Assembly: GCA_937880175.1 (NCBI GenBank) | Contig: CALFLO010000007.1 | Location: forward strand, 1 to 57,115 | DNA: 57,115 nucleotides | Reading direction: 5' to 3' | DNA from: an uncultured Gluconobacter sp. | GTDB taxonomy: Bacteria > Pseudomonadota > Alphaproteobacteria > Acetobacterales > Acetobacteraceae | Shown: positions 36,387-44,025 of the stretch, in pieces | Layout: each line of letters starts with the position of its first letter | How positions within the stretch are numbered: the first letter of the stretch is position 1 | Notes under the pieces: model-generated | What the model was told of the DNA's origin: nothing | The model's input: only the letters and a program-made list of their open reading frames with translations | The model's database searches: none | Position numbers and translations under genes: made by a program

Positions 36387-38345
36387 ATGGCGACGAAAAC
36401 AGCCTCTGGAACGGATCGGAACGCGCAGGAGCAGGAGGGAGACACCACTCTCCTTGATACGCAGTCCGCTGCCGTCAAGCGGCTGATCGCCAAAGGGCGT
36501 GAACGCGGGCATATCACTTTTGACGAACTGAACGCTGTCCTTCCGCAGGACCAGATGTCTTCCGAGCAGATCGAGGACGTCATGGCGGCCCTGTCCGAAA
36601 TGGGCATTCAGGTCATCGAGAACGAAGAGCAGGACGAGGCTGAAGCGCCTGCGGAAAAGGAAGCCGAAGGCGAGACCGAGGAGGCCGAAGGTCCGCAGGG
36701 CGGTAACGTCGATGCCGAGGCCGCCAGCCGCACGGATGATCCGGTCCGCATGTATCTGCGCGAGATGGGCTCGGTCGAGCTGCTGTCGCGCGAAGGCGAG
36801 ATCGCGATTGCCAAGCGGATCGAGGCTGGCCGCGACGAGATGATCGGCGGCCTGTGCGAGAGCCCGCTGACGATTCGCGCCATCATCTCCTGGCATGAGC
36901 GCCTCAAGGACGGCGAGATGCTCCTGCGCGACATCGTGGATCTCGAGGCCAGCCAGGGCGGCGGTCCAGATCCCGAGGCAGTCGAGGGCGAAGAAGGCGA
37001 CGAGGCGTCCGAAGAGGATGACAAGGCCGAGGACGAGAGCGAAGAAGGCGACGGCGAGCAGCAGGAGGGCAGTGGCCTGTCCCTGTCGGCGCTGGAAGAA
37101 AAGCTGAAGCCGGAAATCCTGGCCCGTTTTGAAGCCATTGAGCCGCTGTATCACAAGCTTCGCAAGATCCAGATCAAGCGCATCGAAGCCCTGACGGGTG
37201 GCGAGGATCACTCGGACAAGTCAGAGCAGACCTACGAGAAGCTGCGCCATGAGCTGGTCAGCCTTGTTGAGCAGGTTCATCTGCACAACAACCGGATCGA
37301 AGAACTGGTCGCGCAGATCAAGATGCAGGTTCAGAAGCTGAACAGCGTCGAAGGCCGGATGATGCGTCTGGCCGAGAACTGCAAGATCTCGCGCGATGAC
37401 TTCCTGATCAAGTATCGCAGCCGCGAACTGGATCCGACCTGGCTGGACAGCATTTCCGCGCTGCCGGGCAAGGGCTGGAAGAACCTGACCACCAAGCACA
37501 TGGACCAACTGCGCAACCTGCGCGGCGAGATTGCGGCCCTGTCGCATGAGACGGGTCTGCCGGTTGGTGAGTTCCGCCGTGTCTATGCAACCGTTTCCCG
37601 TGGCGAGCGTGATTCTACGCGCGCCAAGAAGGAAATGATCGAGGCGAACCTGCGTCTGGTGATTTCGATCGCCAAGAAATACACGAACCGTGGTCTGCAG
37701 TTCCTGGATCTGATTCAGGAGGGCAATATCGGTCTGATGAAGGCCGTGGACAAGTTCGAGTACCGTCGCGGCTACAAGTTCTCGACCTATGCGACCTGGT
37801 GGATCCGTCAGGCGATCACGCGTTCCATCGCTGATCAGGCCAAGACGATCCGTATTCCGGTCCATATGATCGAGACGATCAACAAGCTGGTCCGCACGTC
37901 GCGCCAGATGCTGCATGAAATCGGGCGTGAGCCGGCTCCGGAAGAACTGGCCGAGAAGCTGGGCATGCCGCTTGAGAAGGTCCGCAAGGTCCTGAAAATC
38001 GCCAAGGAGCCGATCTCGCTTGAGACGCCGATTGGTGACGAGGAAGACAGCCATCTCGGTGACTTCATCGAGGATAAGACGGCTGTCATTCCTCTGGACG
38101 CGGCAATCCAGACGAACCTGCGTGAAGCCACGACGCGTGTTCTGGCGTCCCTGACGCCGCGTGAAGAGCGCGTGCTGCGGATGCGCTTTGGCATCGGCAT
38201 GAACACGGACCACACCCTTGAGGAAGTGGGCCAGCAGTTCAACGTGACCCGTGAGCGTATCCGTCAGATCGAAGCCAAGGCGCTGCGCAAGCTCAAGCAC
38301 CCGAGCCGCTCGCGCAAGCTGCGGTCCTTCCTCGACGACAACTGA
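36387..38345 (+). CDS. rpoD: Primary RNA polymerase sigma factor (sigma-70)
   Basis: A 652-residue housekeeping sigma factor. Region 1.2 starts DPVRMYLREMGSVELLSREG near 110, an acidic low-complexity insertion (about 185-235, runs of E, D and G) lies in the non-conserved region, region 2 includes NLRLVISIAKKYTNRGLQF and YATWWIRQAITRSIADQ, and region 4 ends VTRERIRQIEAKALRKL. ATG 36387 is preceded by GACGGAGAGACGA; the in-frame TTG at 36372 is less likely. The acidic insertion is common in alphaproteobacterial RpoD. Confidence 0.98.
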   Translation: MATKTASGTDRNAQEQEGDTTLLDTQSAAVKRLIAKGRERGHITFDELNAVLPQDQMSSEQIEDVMAALSEMGIQVIENEEQDEAEAPAEKEAEGETEEAEGPQGGNVDAEAASRTDDPVRMYLREMGSVELLSREGEIAIAKRIEAGRDEMIGGLCESPLTIRAIISWHERLKDGEMLLRDIVDLEASQGGGPDPEAVEGEEGDEASEEDDKAEDESEEGDGEQQEGSGLSLSALEEKLKPEILARFEAIEPLYHKLRKIQIKRIEALTGGEDHSDKSEQTYEKLRHELVSLVEQVHLHNNRIEELVAQIKMQVQKLNSVEGRMMRLAENCKISRDDFLIKYRSRELDPTWLDSISALPGKGWKNLTTKHMDQLRNLRGEIAALSHETGLPVGEFRRVYATVSRGERDSTRAKKEMIEANLRLVISIAKKYTNRGLQFLDLIQEGNIGLMKAVDKFEYRRGYKFSTYATWWIRQAITRSIADQAKTIRIPVHMIETINKLVRTSRQMLHEIGREPAPEELAEKLGMPLEKVRKVLKIAKEPISLETPIGDEEDSHLGDFIEDKTAVIPLDAAIQTNLREATTRVLASLTPREERVLRMRFGIGMNTDHTLEEVGQQFNVTRERIRQIEAKALRKLKHPSRSRKLRSFLDDN

Positions 38346-38368
38346 TCGTCGGGCGGGAGACCGGAGCG

Positions 38369-38944
38369 ATGCTGCCGGACTGGCTTAAACCGAAAGGGAC
38401 ATCCACCCGTCTGGCGGTGGATGTCACCTTTCTGGAAACATGTTCCCCCCGTCCATATCCCGTGCTGCCTGAAGGATTTTCCCTGTCCCGTGTCACGGGG
38501 GACGGGGTCGTTCCGCTCTATCGCGCCCTGTATGCCGGGGTAGGGCAGGAGTATTGCTGGTGGATGCGCCGGTCGATGCCGGATGCGGAACTGGCTGATA
38601 TTCTCCACGATCCTGCTGTTCATTTCATGGTGCTTCGTGACGGCACGGGCGAGCCTGTGGGGTTTTACGAACTGGATCTGAGGCAAGGCGGGGATGCCAA
38701 TCTGGCGTATTTCGGTCTTCTGTCGCAGGCGATGGGGCGCGGTCTGGGGCGGGCGCTGCTGGATCATGCCATTGCGCGCGCTTTCGGGGCGGGAAGCTGG
38801 CGGCTGCGGGTCAATACCTGCACGCTGGATCATCCGCATGCGCTGCCGAATTACCGGCAGGCCGGATTTGCGGTCCGGTACGCAGTGCCCGAAACCTGGG
38901 ATGTTCCGGACGAATATGTGCCTCAGAGGCTGAGGCGACTCTAA
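38369..38944 (+). CDS. GNAT family N-acetyltransferase
   Basis: A 191-residue acetyltransferase-like protein. The acetyl-CoA loop is LLSQAMGRGLGRALLDHAI (near residues 124-142), with HPHALPNYRQAGFAVRY as the late beta-bulge motif. It sits 23 bp behind rpoD with a GGAGCG ribosome-binding site, so it is probably co-transcribed. The acceptor substrate is unknown. Confidence 0.88.
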   Translation: MLPDWLKPKGTSTRLAVDVTFLETCSPRPYPVLPEGFSLSRVTGDGVVPLYRALYAGVGQEYCWWMRRSMPDAELADILHDPAVHFMVLRDGTGEPVGFYELDLRQGGDANLAYFGLLSQAMGRGLGRALLDHAIARAFGAGSWRLRVNTCTLDHPHALPNYRQAGFAVRYAVPETWDVPDEYVPQRLRRL

Positions 38945-39041
38945 GGCGGGACTTGCCTTGAGGGGCCTGGTGTGATTTATGCCGCCTTTCCCTGCCGGGC
39001 GATGTGGCATCGCACCGGCTATACCTGTGCCCTGAAACACG

Positions 39042-39069
39042 GGCTCTGTTTCCGGCATGGGCCGGAGCC
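39042..39069 (+). promoter_or_regulatory. Bulged hairpin in the rpsF leader, possible S6:S18 binding site
   Basis: GGCT (39042-39045) pairs with AGCC (39066-39069) and CCGGC (39052-39056) with GCCGG (39061-39065), leaving a 6-nt one-sided bulge CTGTTT before CCG. It ends 34 nt before the rpsF start. S6 and S18 are known to bind bulged CCG hairpins in their own mRNA in several bacteria. Confidence 0.4.
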
Positions 39070-39103
39070 AGTCGCAGGTTGACCTCATCCGAAGGGAGTA
39101 TTC

Positions 39104-39586
39104 ATGCCATTGTATGAAAGCGTGCTCATCGCACGTAACGATGTGTCGCAGGCTCAGGTGGAAACCCTGGTCGAGACCATCGAAACCCTGCTCAAGGACA
39201 ACGGCGGTTCCATCCAGAAGCGCGAGTTCTGGGGGCTGCGTTCCCTCGCATACCGCATCAAGAAGAACCGCAAGGGCCATTATGTCCTGCTGGGCCTTGA
39301 CTGCACCCCTGAGACGCTGCGCGAGCTGGAGCGTCAGCTGGGCCTGAACGAAGACGTTCTGCGCGTCCTCACGCTGCGCGTCGACGAGATTGACGAGAAC
39401 CCCTCTCCGGTTCTGGCTCGCAAGAGCGATGATCGTGGCGATCGCGGCAACTTCCGTGGCGGCTCCAAGCCGGCCGGTCGTTTCGAGAGCGGCCGTGGCG
39501 GTCCCCGCCGCAGCAGCGAAGACCGTGAAGAGTATCGTGCACGTGGCGAGCAGGAAGATGCTCGCGAGACGGCCGGAGCGGAGTAA
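39104..39586 (+). CDS. rpsF: Ribosomal protein S6 (bS6) with Gly/Arg-rich tail
   Basis: A 160-residue small-subunit protein. The first ~100 residues are a normal S6 (PLYESVLIARNDVSQAQVE, FWGLRSLAYRIKKNRKGHY). The last ~55 residues are an extended RG-, D- and E-rich low-complexity tail, longer than in E. coli S6. An AAGGGAG ribosome-binding site precedes the ATG. First gene of the rpsF-rpsR-rplI operon. Confidence 0.97.
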   Translation: MPLYESVLIARNDVSQAQVETLVETIETLLKDNGGSIQKREFWGLRSLAYRIKKNRKGHYVLLGLDCTPETLRELERQLGLNEDVLRVLTLRVDEIDENPSPVLARKSDDRGDRGNFRGGSKPAGRFESGRGGPRRSSEDREEYRARGEQEDARETAGAE

Positions 39587-39591
39587 GAAAC

Positions 39592-39882
39592 ATGTCCGAG
39601 ACCATCACTCCCGACGTCGGCGAAGTGAACCCGGCTGCCCGTCGCACGGCAGTTGGCGCACGTCGTCCGTTCTACCGTCGTCGCAAGTCCTGCCCGTTCT
39701 CCGGCCCCAACGCGCCGAAGATCGACTACAAGGACGTGCGTCTGCTGAGCCGTTTTCTTTCGGAGCGCGGCAAGATCGTGCCGAGCCGCATCACGGCCGT
39801 TTCGGCCAAGAAGCAGCGTGAGCTGGCGCAGGCGATCAAGCGCGCCCGTTTCCTCGCCCTGCTCCCCTACGTCGTGAACTGA
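39592..39882 (+). CDS. rpsR: Ribosomal protein S18 (bS18)
   Basis: A 96-residue protein that pairs with S6 on the small subunit. The conserved core RRRKSCPFSGPNAPKIDYKD and PSRITAVSAKKQRELAQAIK is intact; the N-terminal ~25 residues are a variable basic extension. It starts 5 bp after rpsF. Confidence 0.98.
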   Translation: MSETITPDVGEVNPAARRTAVGARRPFYRRRKSCPFSGPNAPKIDYKDVRLLSRFLSERGKIVPSRITAVSAKKQRELAQAIKRARFLALLPYVVN

Positions 39883-39892
39883 GGAGAGCATC

Positions 39893-40489
39893 ATGTCCCA
39901 GACCGCACTGATCCTGCTGCAGCGGGTCGAGCATCTCGGCCAGATGGGCGACCTGGTGCACGTGAAGCCGGGTTATGCCCGTAACTTCCTGCTGCCCCAG
40001 GCCAAGGCCATGCGCGCCACGGTTGCCAACAAGAAGCGTTTCGAGACCGAGCGCGCGCAGCTTGAGGCCCAGAACCTCAAGAAGCGTGAAGAGGCCGAGC
40101 GTCTTGCCGAGCGCATGCACGAGCTGTCCGTCGTTGTCATCCGCCAGGCTGGCGACAGTGGCAGCCTGTACGGTTCCGTCAGCACCCGCGACATCGCGGT
40201 TGCCGCTACGGATGCCGGCCTGACGATTTCCCGTCAGCAGGTTGTTCTGGCACACCCGATCAAGCAGCTTGGCCTGACGGAAGCACGCATTGTGCTGCAT
40301 CCGGAAGTGTCCATTCCGCTGACGGTCAATGTTGCCCGTTCCGCTGAAGAAGCAGAGCGTCAGGCTCGTGGCGAAGCCATCGGCGTGCAGGACGAGGATG
40401 AGAACATCCTTGGTGAACTGCAGGCTGAGAACGCCGCCGAAGAGGCTGCTGCCGAAGCTGGCGAGGCATCGGAAGAAGCCGAAGGCTGA
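39893..40489 (+). CDS. rplI: Ribosomal protein L9 (bL9) with acidic C-terminal tail
   Basis: A 198-residue large-subunit protein. The N-domain (ILLQRVEHLGQMGDLVHVKP, FLLPQAKAMRAT) and the C-domain (GSLYGSVSTRDIA) are standard. The last ~45 residues are an acidic, alanine-rich tail (runs of E and A) that makes it about 50 residues longer than the E. coli protein. It is followed by a strong terminator. Confidence 0.97.
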   Translation: MSQTALILLQRVEHLGQMGDLVHVKPGYARNFLLPQAKAMRATVANKKRFETERAQLEAQNLKKREEAERLAERMHELSVVVIRQAGDSGSLYGSVSTRDIAVAATDAGLTISRQQVVLAHPIKQLGLTEARIVLHPEVSIPLTVNVARSAEEAERQARGEAIGVQDEDENILGELQAENAAEEAAAEAGEASEEAEG

Positions 40490-40513
40490 TACCGCTGACC
40501 TTGTCCTTGAAAA

Positions 40514-40547
40514 CCCGGCCGGGAATATTCCCGTGCCGGGTTTTTTT
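40514..40547 (+). terminator. Intrinsic terminator of the rpsF-rpsR-rplI operon
   Basis: CCCGGC (40514-40519) and GCCGGG (40535-40540) enclose an inner CGGGAATATTCCCG hairpin and are followed by seven T. Confidence 0.9.
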
Positions 40548-40622
40548 GTGCCCGTTTGACTGGCAGGATACAACTACAGGCCCGTTGAGGCTTTTTCCCG
40601 GTATTGGAAACAGGAGATCGGA

Positions 40623-41843
40623 ATGAAGCGGATTCTGGATTTTGTCTTGAGAAAATTTATCCAGACAGGAAGCCTGAAGGTCACGTTCTGTGACGGTATT
40701 GTCCGAACCTATCGCGGGCCGAAGCCGGGACTGGAAGCCGGGGTGCATCTCAGGACGAAGCAGGCCGAGCGGGCAATGATCGTCAACTCCGGTCTGGCGT
40801 TTGGCGAAGAATACATGGCGGGCAGCATCGTGCCCGATGGCTGTACGCTTGAGACGCTGCTAAGCGTTCTGATGGAAAATATCGATGGGCACGGGCATGT
40901 CTTCGAGGAAATCGAAGATCGTCTGCGTTATGTGACGCGGGCCTGGAAGACGTTGAACTCGCTGAAGAAATCCCGCAGCAATGTCGCGCATCATTATGAT
41001 CTGAACGGCACGCTGTACGACCTGTTTCTGGACAAGGACCGGCAGTATTCCTGTGCGTATTTCGAACGCGAGGACATGACGCTGGAGGAAGCGCAGGTCG
41101 CCAAGAAGCGGCATATCGCCTCCAAGCTCAATCTGGATCGTCCGGGGCTGGACGTTCTGGATATCGGATGTGGCTGGGGCGGCATGGCACTGACACTGGC
41201 GAAGGATTATGGCGCGAAGGTTCTGGGCATCACGCTGTCACGCGAACAGCTTGAAGTGGCGCGCAAGCGGGCGAAGGACGAGGGGCTGGAGGGACAGGTC
41301 CGGTTCGAGTTGATCGATTATCGTAATCTGCATCAGCAGTTCGACCGGATTGTTTCGGTGGGGATGTTCGAGCATGTCGGACCGCCGCAGTTCGAGGCAT
41401 TTTTCCAGAAAGTGAAGGCCTGCCTCAAGCCGGATGGGGTGGCGCTCATTCACTCCATCGGGCGCATGGACGGGCCGGGGACGACCAATCCGTGGATCCA
41501 GAAATATATTTTCCCCGGCGGATATTCCCCGGCGCTGAGCGAAACTCTGGCGGCGATTGAGCGGTCCGGGCTGTGGATGACGGACTGTGAGGTTCTGCGT
41601 CTGCATTACGCGCGGACGCTGGCGGAATGGCGCAAGCGCTTCGATGCCAATCGTGACAAGGTTCTGGCGCTGTATGATGAGCGGTTTGTCAGGATGTTCG
41701 AATTTTATCTCGTGGGGGCCGAGCTGGCGTTCCGGGTGCAGGGGCACATGAACTTCCAGCTTCAGCTGACCCGCTCGATCGATGCCGTGCCGTTCACGCG
41801 GGATTATATGTTCGAGCGTGAACGGGAAAGCGCGGGCCGGTAA
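40623..41843 (+). CDS. cfa: Cyclopropane-fatty-acyl-phospholipid synthase
   Basis: A 406-residue S-adenosylmethionine-dependent enzyme that adds a methylene bridge to unsaturated membrane lipids. The SAM-binding motif is VLDIGCGWGGMAL near 178, with YSCAYF near 139 bearing the conserved cysteine and VGMFEHVG near 245. The N-terminal ~95 residues match the lipid-binding part of CFA synthases. AGGAGATCGGA precedes the ATG. It is 6 bp from the convergent rsmA stop with no terminator between. Confidence 0.95.
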   Translation: MKRILDFVLRKFIQTGSLKVTFCDGIVRTYRGPKPGLEAGVHLRTKQAERAMIVNSGLAFGEEYMAGSIVPDGCTLETLLSVLMENIDGHGHVFEEIEDRLRYVTRAWKTLNSLKKSRSNVAHHYDLNGTLYDLFLDKDRQYSCAYFEREDMTLEEAQVAKKRHIASKLNLDRPGLDVLDIGCGWGGMALTLAKDYGAKVLGITLSREQLEVARKRAKDEGLEGQVRFELIDYRNLHQQFDRIVSVGMFEHVGPPQFEAFFQKVKACLKPDGVALIHSIGRMDGPGTTNPWIQKYIFPGGYSPALSETLAAIERSGLWMTDCEVLRLHYARTLAEWRKRFDANRDKVLALYDERFVRMFEFYLVGAELAFRVQGHMNFQLQLTRSIDAVPFTRDYMFERERESAGR

Positions 41844-41849
41844 GGGCCT

Positions 41850-42668
41850 TTAGCGGCTGGCGAGGTTCAGTTCCGCCAGTCGCGCAAATTCGGCGACCGA
41901 GAGCGTTTCGGCCCGACGGGTCGGCTCGATTTCCGCTTTTTCCAGAAGGCGCTCGCCCCCGATGGATTTCAGTGAGGAACGCAGCATCTTGCGGCGCTGT
42001 CCGAAGGCGGCGGCCGTGACCTGTTCCATGGCGCGGAACAGTTGCGGAGAGGGCTGTTCGGCATGCGGGATGATGACGGCGACTGCCGAATGGACTTTGG
42101 GCGGCGGCGAAAACGCCTGTGGCGGGATGCGCAGGGCGACCGAGCATGTGGCGCACCATTGAGCCAAAACGCCGAGGCGGCCGTAGCCTGAGCTTCCCGG
42201 AGCGGCACAGATACGCTCTGCGACTTCAAGCTGAAACATCAGCGACAGCCGTTCCCATTCCGCCGCCTGACGAAGCCAGCCTACAAGAAGGGGAGTGGCG
42301 ACGTTGTAAGGCAGGTTCGCAATGATCTGGCGCGGAGCGGGTGCGAGAGTGGCGGCATCAAGCTTCAGCGCGTCCTGACGGACGACGTGAAGGCGATCCG
42401 GGTAGTGGTCGGCCAGTTCGTCCAGCAGGGGCCATGCGCGTTCGTCGATTTCCACGACATCGACACGGCTTGCGGGGGTGTCCAGTAGAGCGCGGGTCAG
42501 GCCGCCGGGGCCGGGACCGATTTCAACGACGCTGCGTCCTGTCAGATCGCCGCCGAGGGCTGCGATCCGGGCGCAGATGCCCGGATCGAGAAGGAAGTGC
42601 TGGCCGAGGGATTTCTTCGCATCCAGACCATGGGCCTGGATGGTGTCACGCAGTGAAGGCAGGGACAC
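41850..42668 (-). CDS. rsmA: 16S rRNA (adenine1518/1519-N6)-dimethyltransferase
   Basis: A 272-residue KsgA/RsmA methyltransferase acting late in small-subunit assembly. SAM motif I is VVEIGPGPGGLTRALL (near residue 46), the catalytic NLPYNVATP (IV) near 118, and FSPPPKVHSAVAVI near 187. It starts 1 bp after the surA stop and is the last gene of the lptF-lptG-lptD-surA unit, the usual neighbour pdxA being absent. Confidence 0.96.
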   Translation of the reverse strand: MSLPSLRDTIQAHGLDAKKSLGQHFLLDPGICARIAALGGDLTGRSVVEIGPGPGGLTRALLDTPASRVDVVEIDERAWPLLDELADHYPDRLHVVRQDALKLDAATLAPAPRQIIANLPYNVATPLLVGWLRQAAEWERLSLMFQLEVAERICAAPGSSGYGRLGVLAQWCATCSVALRIPPQAFSPPPKVHSAVAVIIPHAEQPSPQLFRAMEQVTAAAFGQRRKMLRSSLKSIGGERLLEKAEIEPTRRAETLSVAEFARLAELNLASR

Positions 42669-42669
42669 G

Positions 42670-44025
42670 TCAGTTGGTGGCCTTGGCGGCGGGACGCATC
42701 TCGATGATCGCGCGGCGCTGAAGGTCGCGCTGAAGCTGGCGGGAAGCCTGTTCGACGCGTTCGTTCATGAGCTGATCGGCAATTTCGCTCGGGCTCTGTT
42801 GTGCCAGGTTTTTCTGCTGGCGATTGCAGACCATGAGCAGGGCGATCCCGTCCATCGAGACCAGCGGGCGGCTGACCTTGTTGGGGGGGAGGGATTCAAG
42901 GACCGACTTCATCTGGGGCATCAGGCGCTCCAGAATCTGTGATCCCGGATTGGAGGGGCGCTTTTCGCCGAGGGATTTGTTGAGCGCTTCCATGGCGTCA
43001 CAGCTATGGATCGTCTGGACGGCCGTTGTCGCTTTCTGCAGGGCGGCGCGCTGCTGTTCGGTCGGGTTCTGCGGGTTCAGAGGCGCGTCGAACGGGAAGA
43101 AGGCCTGTCGCAGATCGATCAGGGTTCCCATCTGCTTGCCAACCACGCGCTTGGACTGAACGGTGGCAATGACGAAGCCGCCCGCGACCTGGATCGGGTT
43201 GGAGATGGCCCCGATCGGCATCTGGCGGACGATGCTGACGACCTGTGGGTCGAGGTTGTCTTCCTGCACCCAGCCCATGGAGCCGCCATCGAGGGCCGAC
43301 TGGGCCTGTGAGAACTGGGCTGCCACGATCGGGAAGGGGGCGCCTTCGCGAAGCTGGGAGATGATGGTCTTGGTAAAGGTGAGTTCGGCTTCGTCATGGC
43401 GCGGATCGGCCACGGGGACGAAGATTTCGCTCATGAAATACTGGGCACGTCCCTGCTCGGCCTGCAGGGCCTGTTCGCGCTGGCTGATCTGGGTCGCCGT
43501 GATCCGGCCTTCTTCACCCAGCTTTTCACGCAGGACCTGCATCCAGCCGATCTGAACACGGATCTGATCGATCAGCGTTGTCAGCGATACGCCATCGGAC
43601 GCCAGACGATCACGCAGGGCGTTCTTGGGCATCCCGTTGCGCTGTTCGATATTGGCGATGGCGCCTGCGATCTGATCGGGGTCCACGTTGATGTGGAGCT
43701 TCAGGATTTCCTGCGTTTTCAGACGCTCGTCAATCAACTGGTGGATGATCTGGCCGCGCATGCGTCCCATGATCTCCGGGCTGATGGGCAGGCCGGTCGA
43801 GAGCACGAAGAGCTTGGCGCGGTTGTCCACGTCACGCTGTGTGAGAACCTGACCGTTGATGACGGCCAGGATCTGATCCTCGGGTGGCTTGACGGGAGCC
43901 GCTGCCGGCTTGGTGGCCGCAGGTTTTGTCGCCGCCTTGTGATGGGGGGCTGCTGCCATAGCCGGGAAGGCGAGGAGGGCAGCCAGGGCCGTAGAGGCGA
44001 TGCAATGGGTCTTGGACATGCTCAA
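42670..44025 (-). CDS. surA: Periplasmic peptidyl-prolyl isomerase SurA
   Basis: A 451-residue chaperone for outer-membrane proteins. A signal peptide (residues 1-24, ending FPAMAA), a SurA N-terminal domain starting at ILAVINGQVLTQRDVDNR, one clear parvulin domain (about residues 180-290 with GGSMGWV and GGFVIATVQ) and a degenerate second parvulin-like half. It helps fold beta-barrels such as LptD, the gene just upstream, with which it overlaps by 4 bp. Confidence 0.94.
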   Translation of the reverse strand: MSMSKTHCIASTALAALLAFPAMAAAPHHKAATKPAATKPAAAPVKPPEDQILAVINGQVLTQRDVDNRAKLFVLSTGLPISPEIMGRMRGQIIHQLIDERLKTQEILKLHINVDPDQIAGAIANIEQRNGMPKNALRDRLASDGVSLTTLIDQIRVQIGWMQVLREKLGEEGRITATQISQREQALQAEQGRAQYFMSEIFVPVADPRHDEAELTFTKTIISQLREGAPFPIVAAQFSQAQSALDGGSMGWVQEDNLDPQVVSIVRQMPIGAISNPIQVAGGFVIATVQSKRVVGKQMGTLIDLRQAFFPFDAPLNPQNPTEQQRAALQKATTAVQTIHSCDAMEALNKSLGEKRPSNPGSQILERLMPQMKSVLESLPPNKVSRPLVSMDGIALLMVCNRQQKNLAQQSPSEIADQLMNERVEQASRQLQRDLQRRAIIEMRPAAKATN

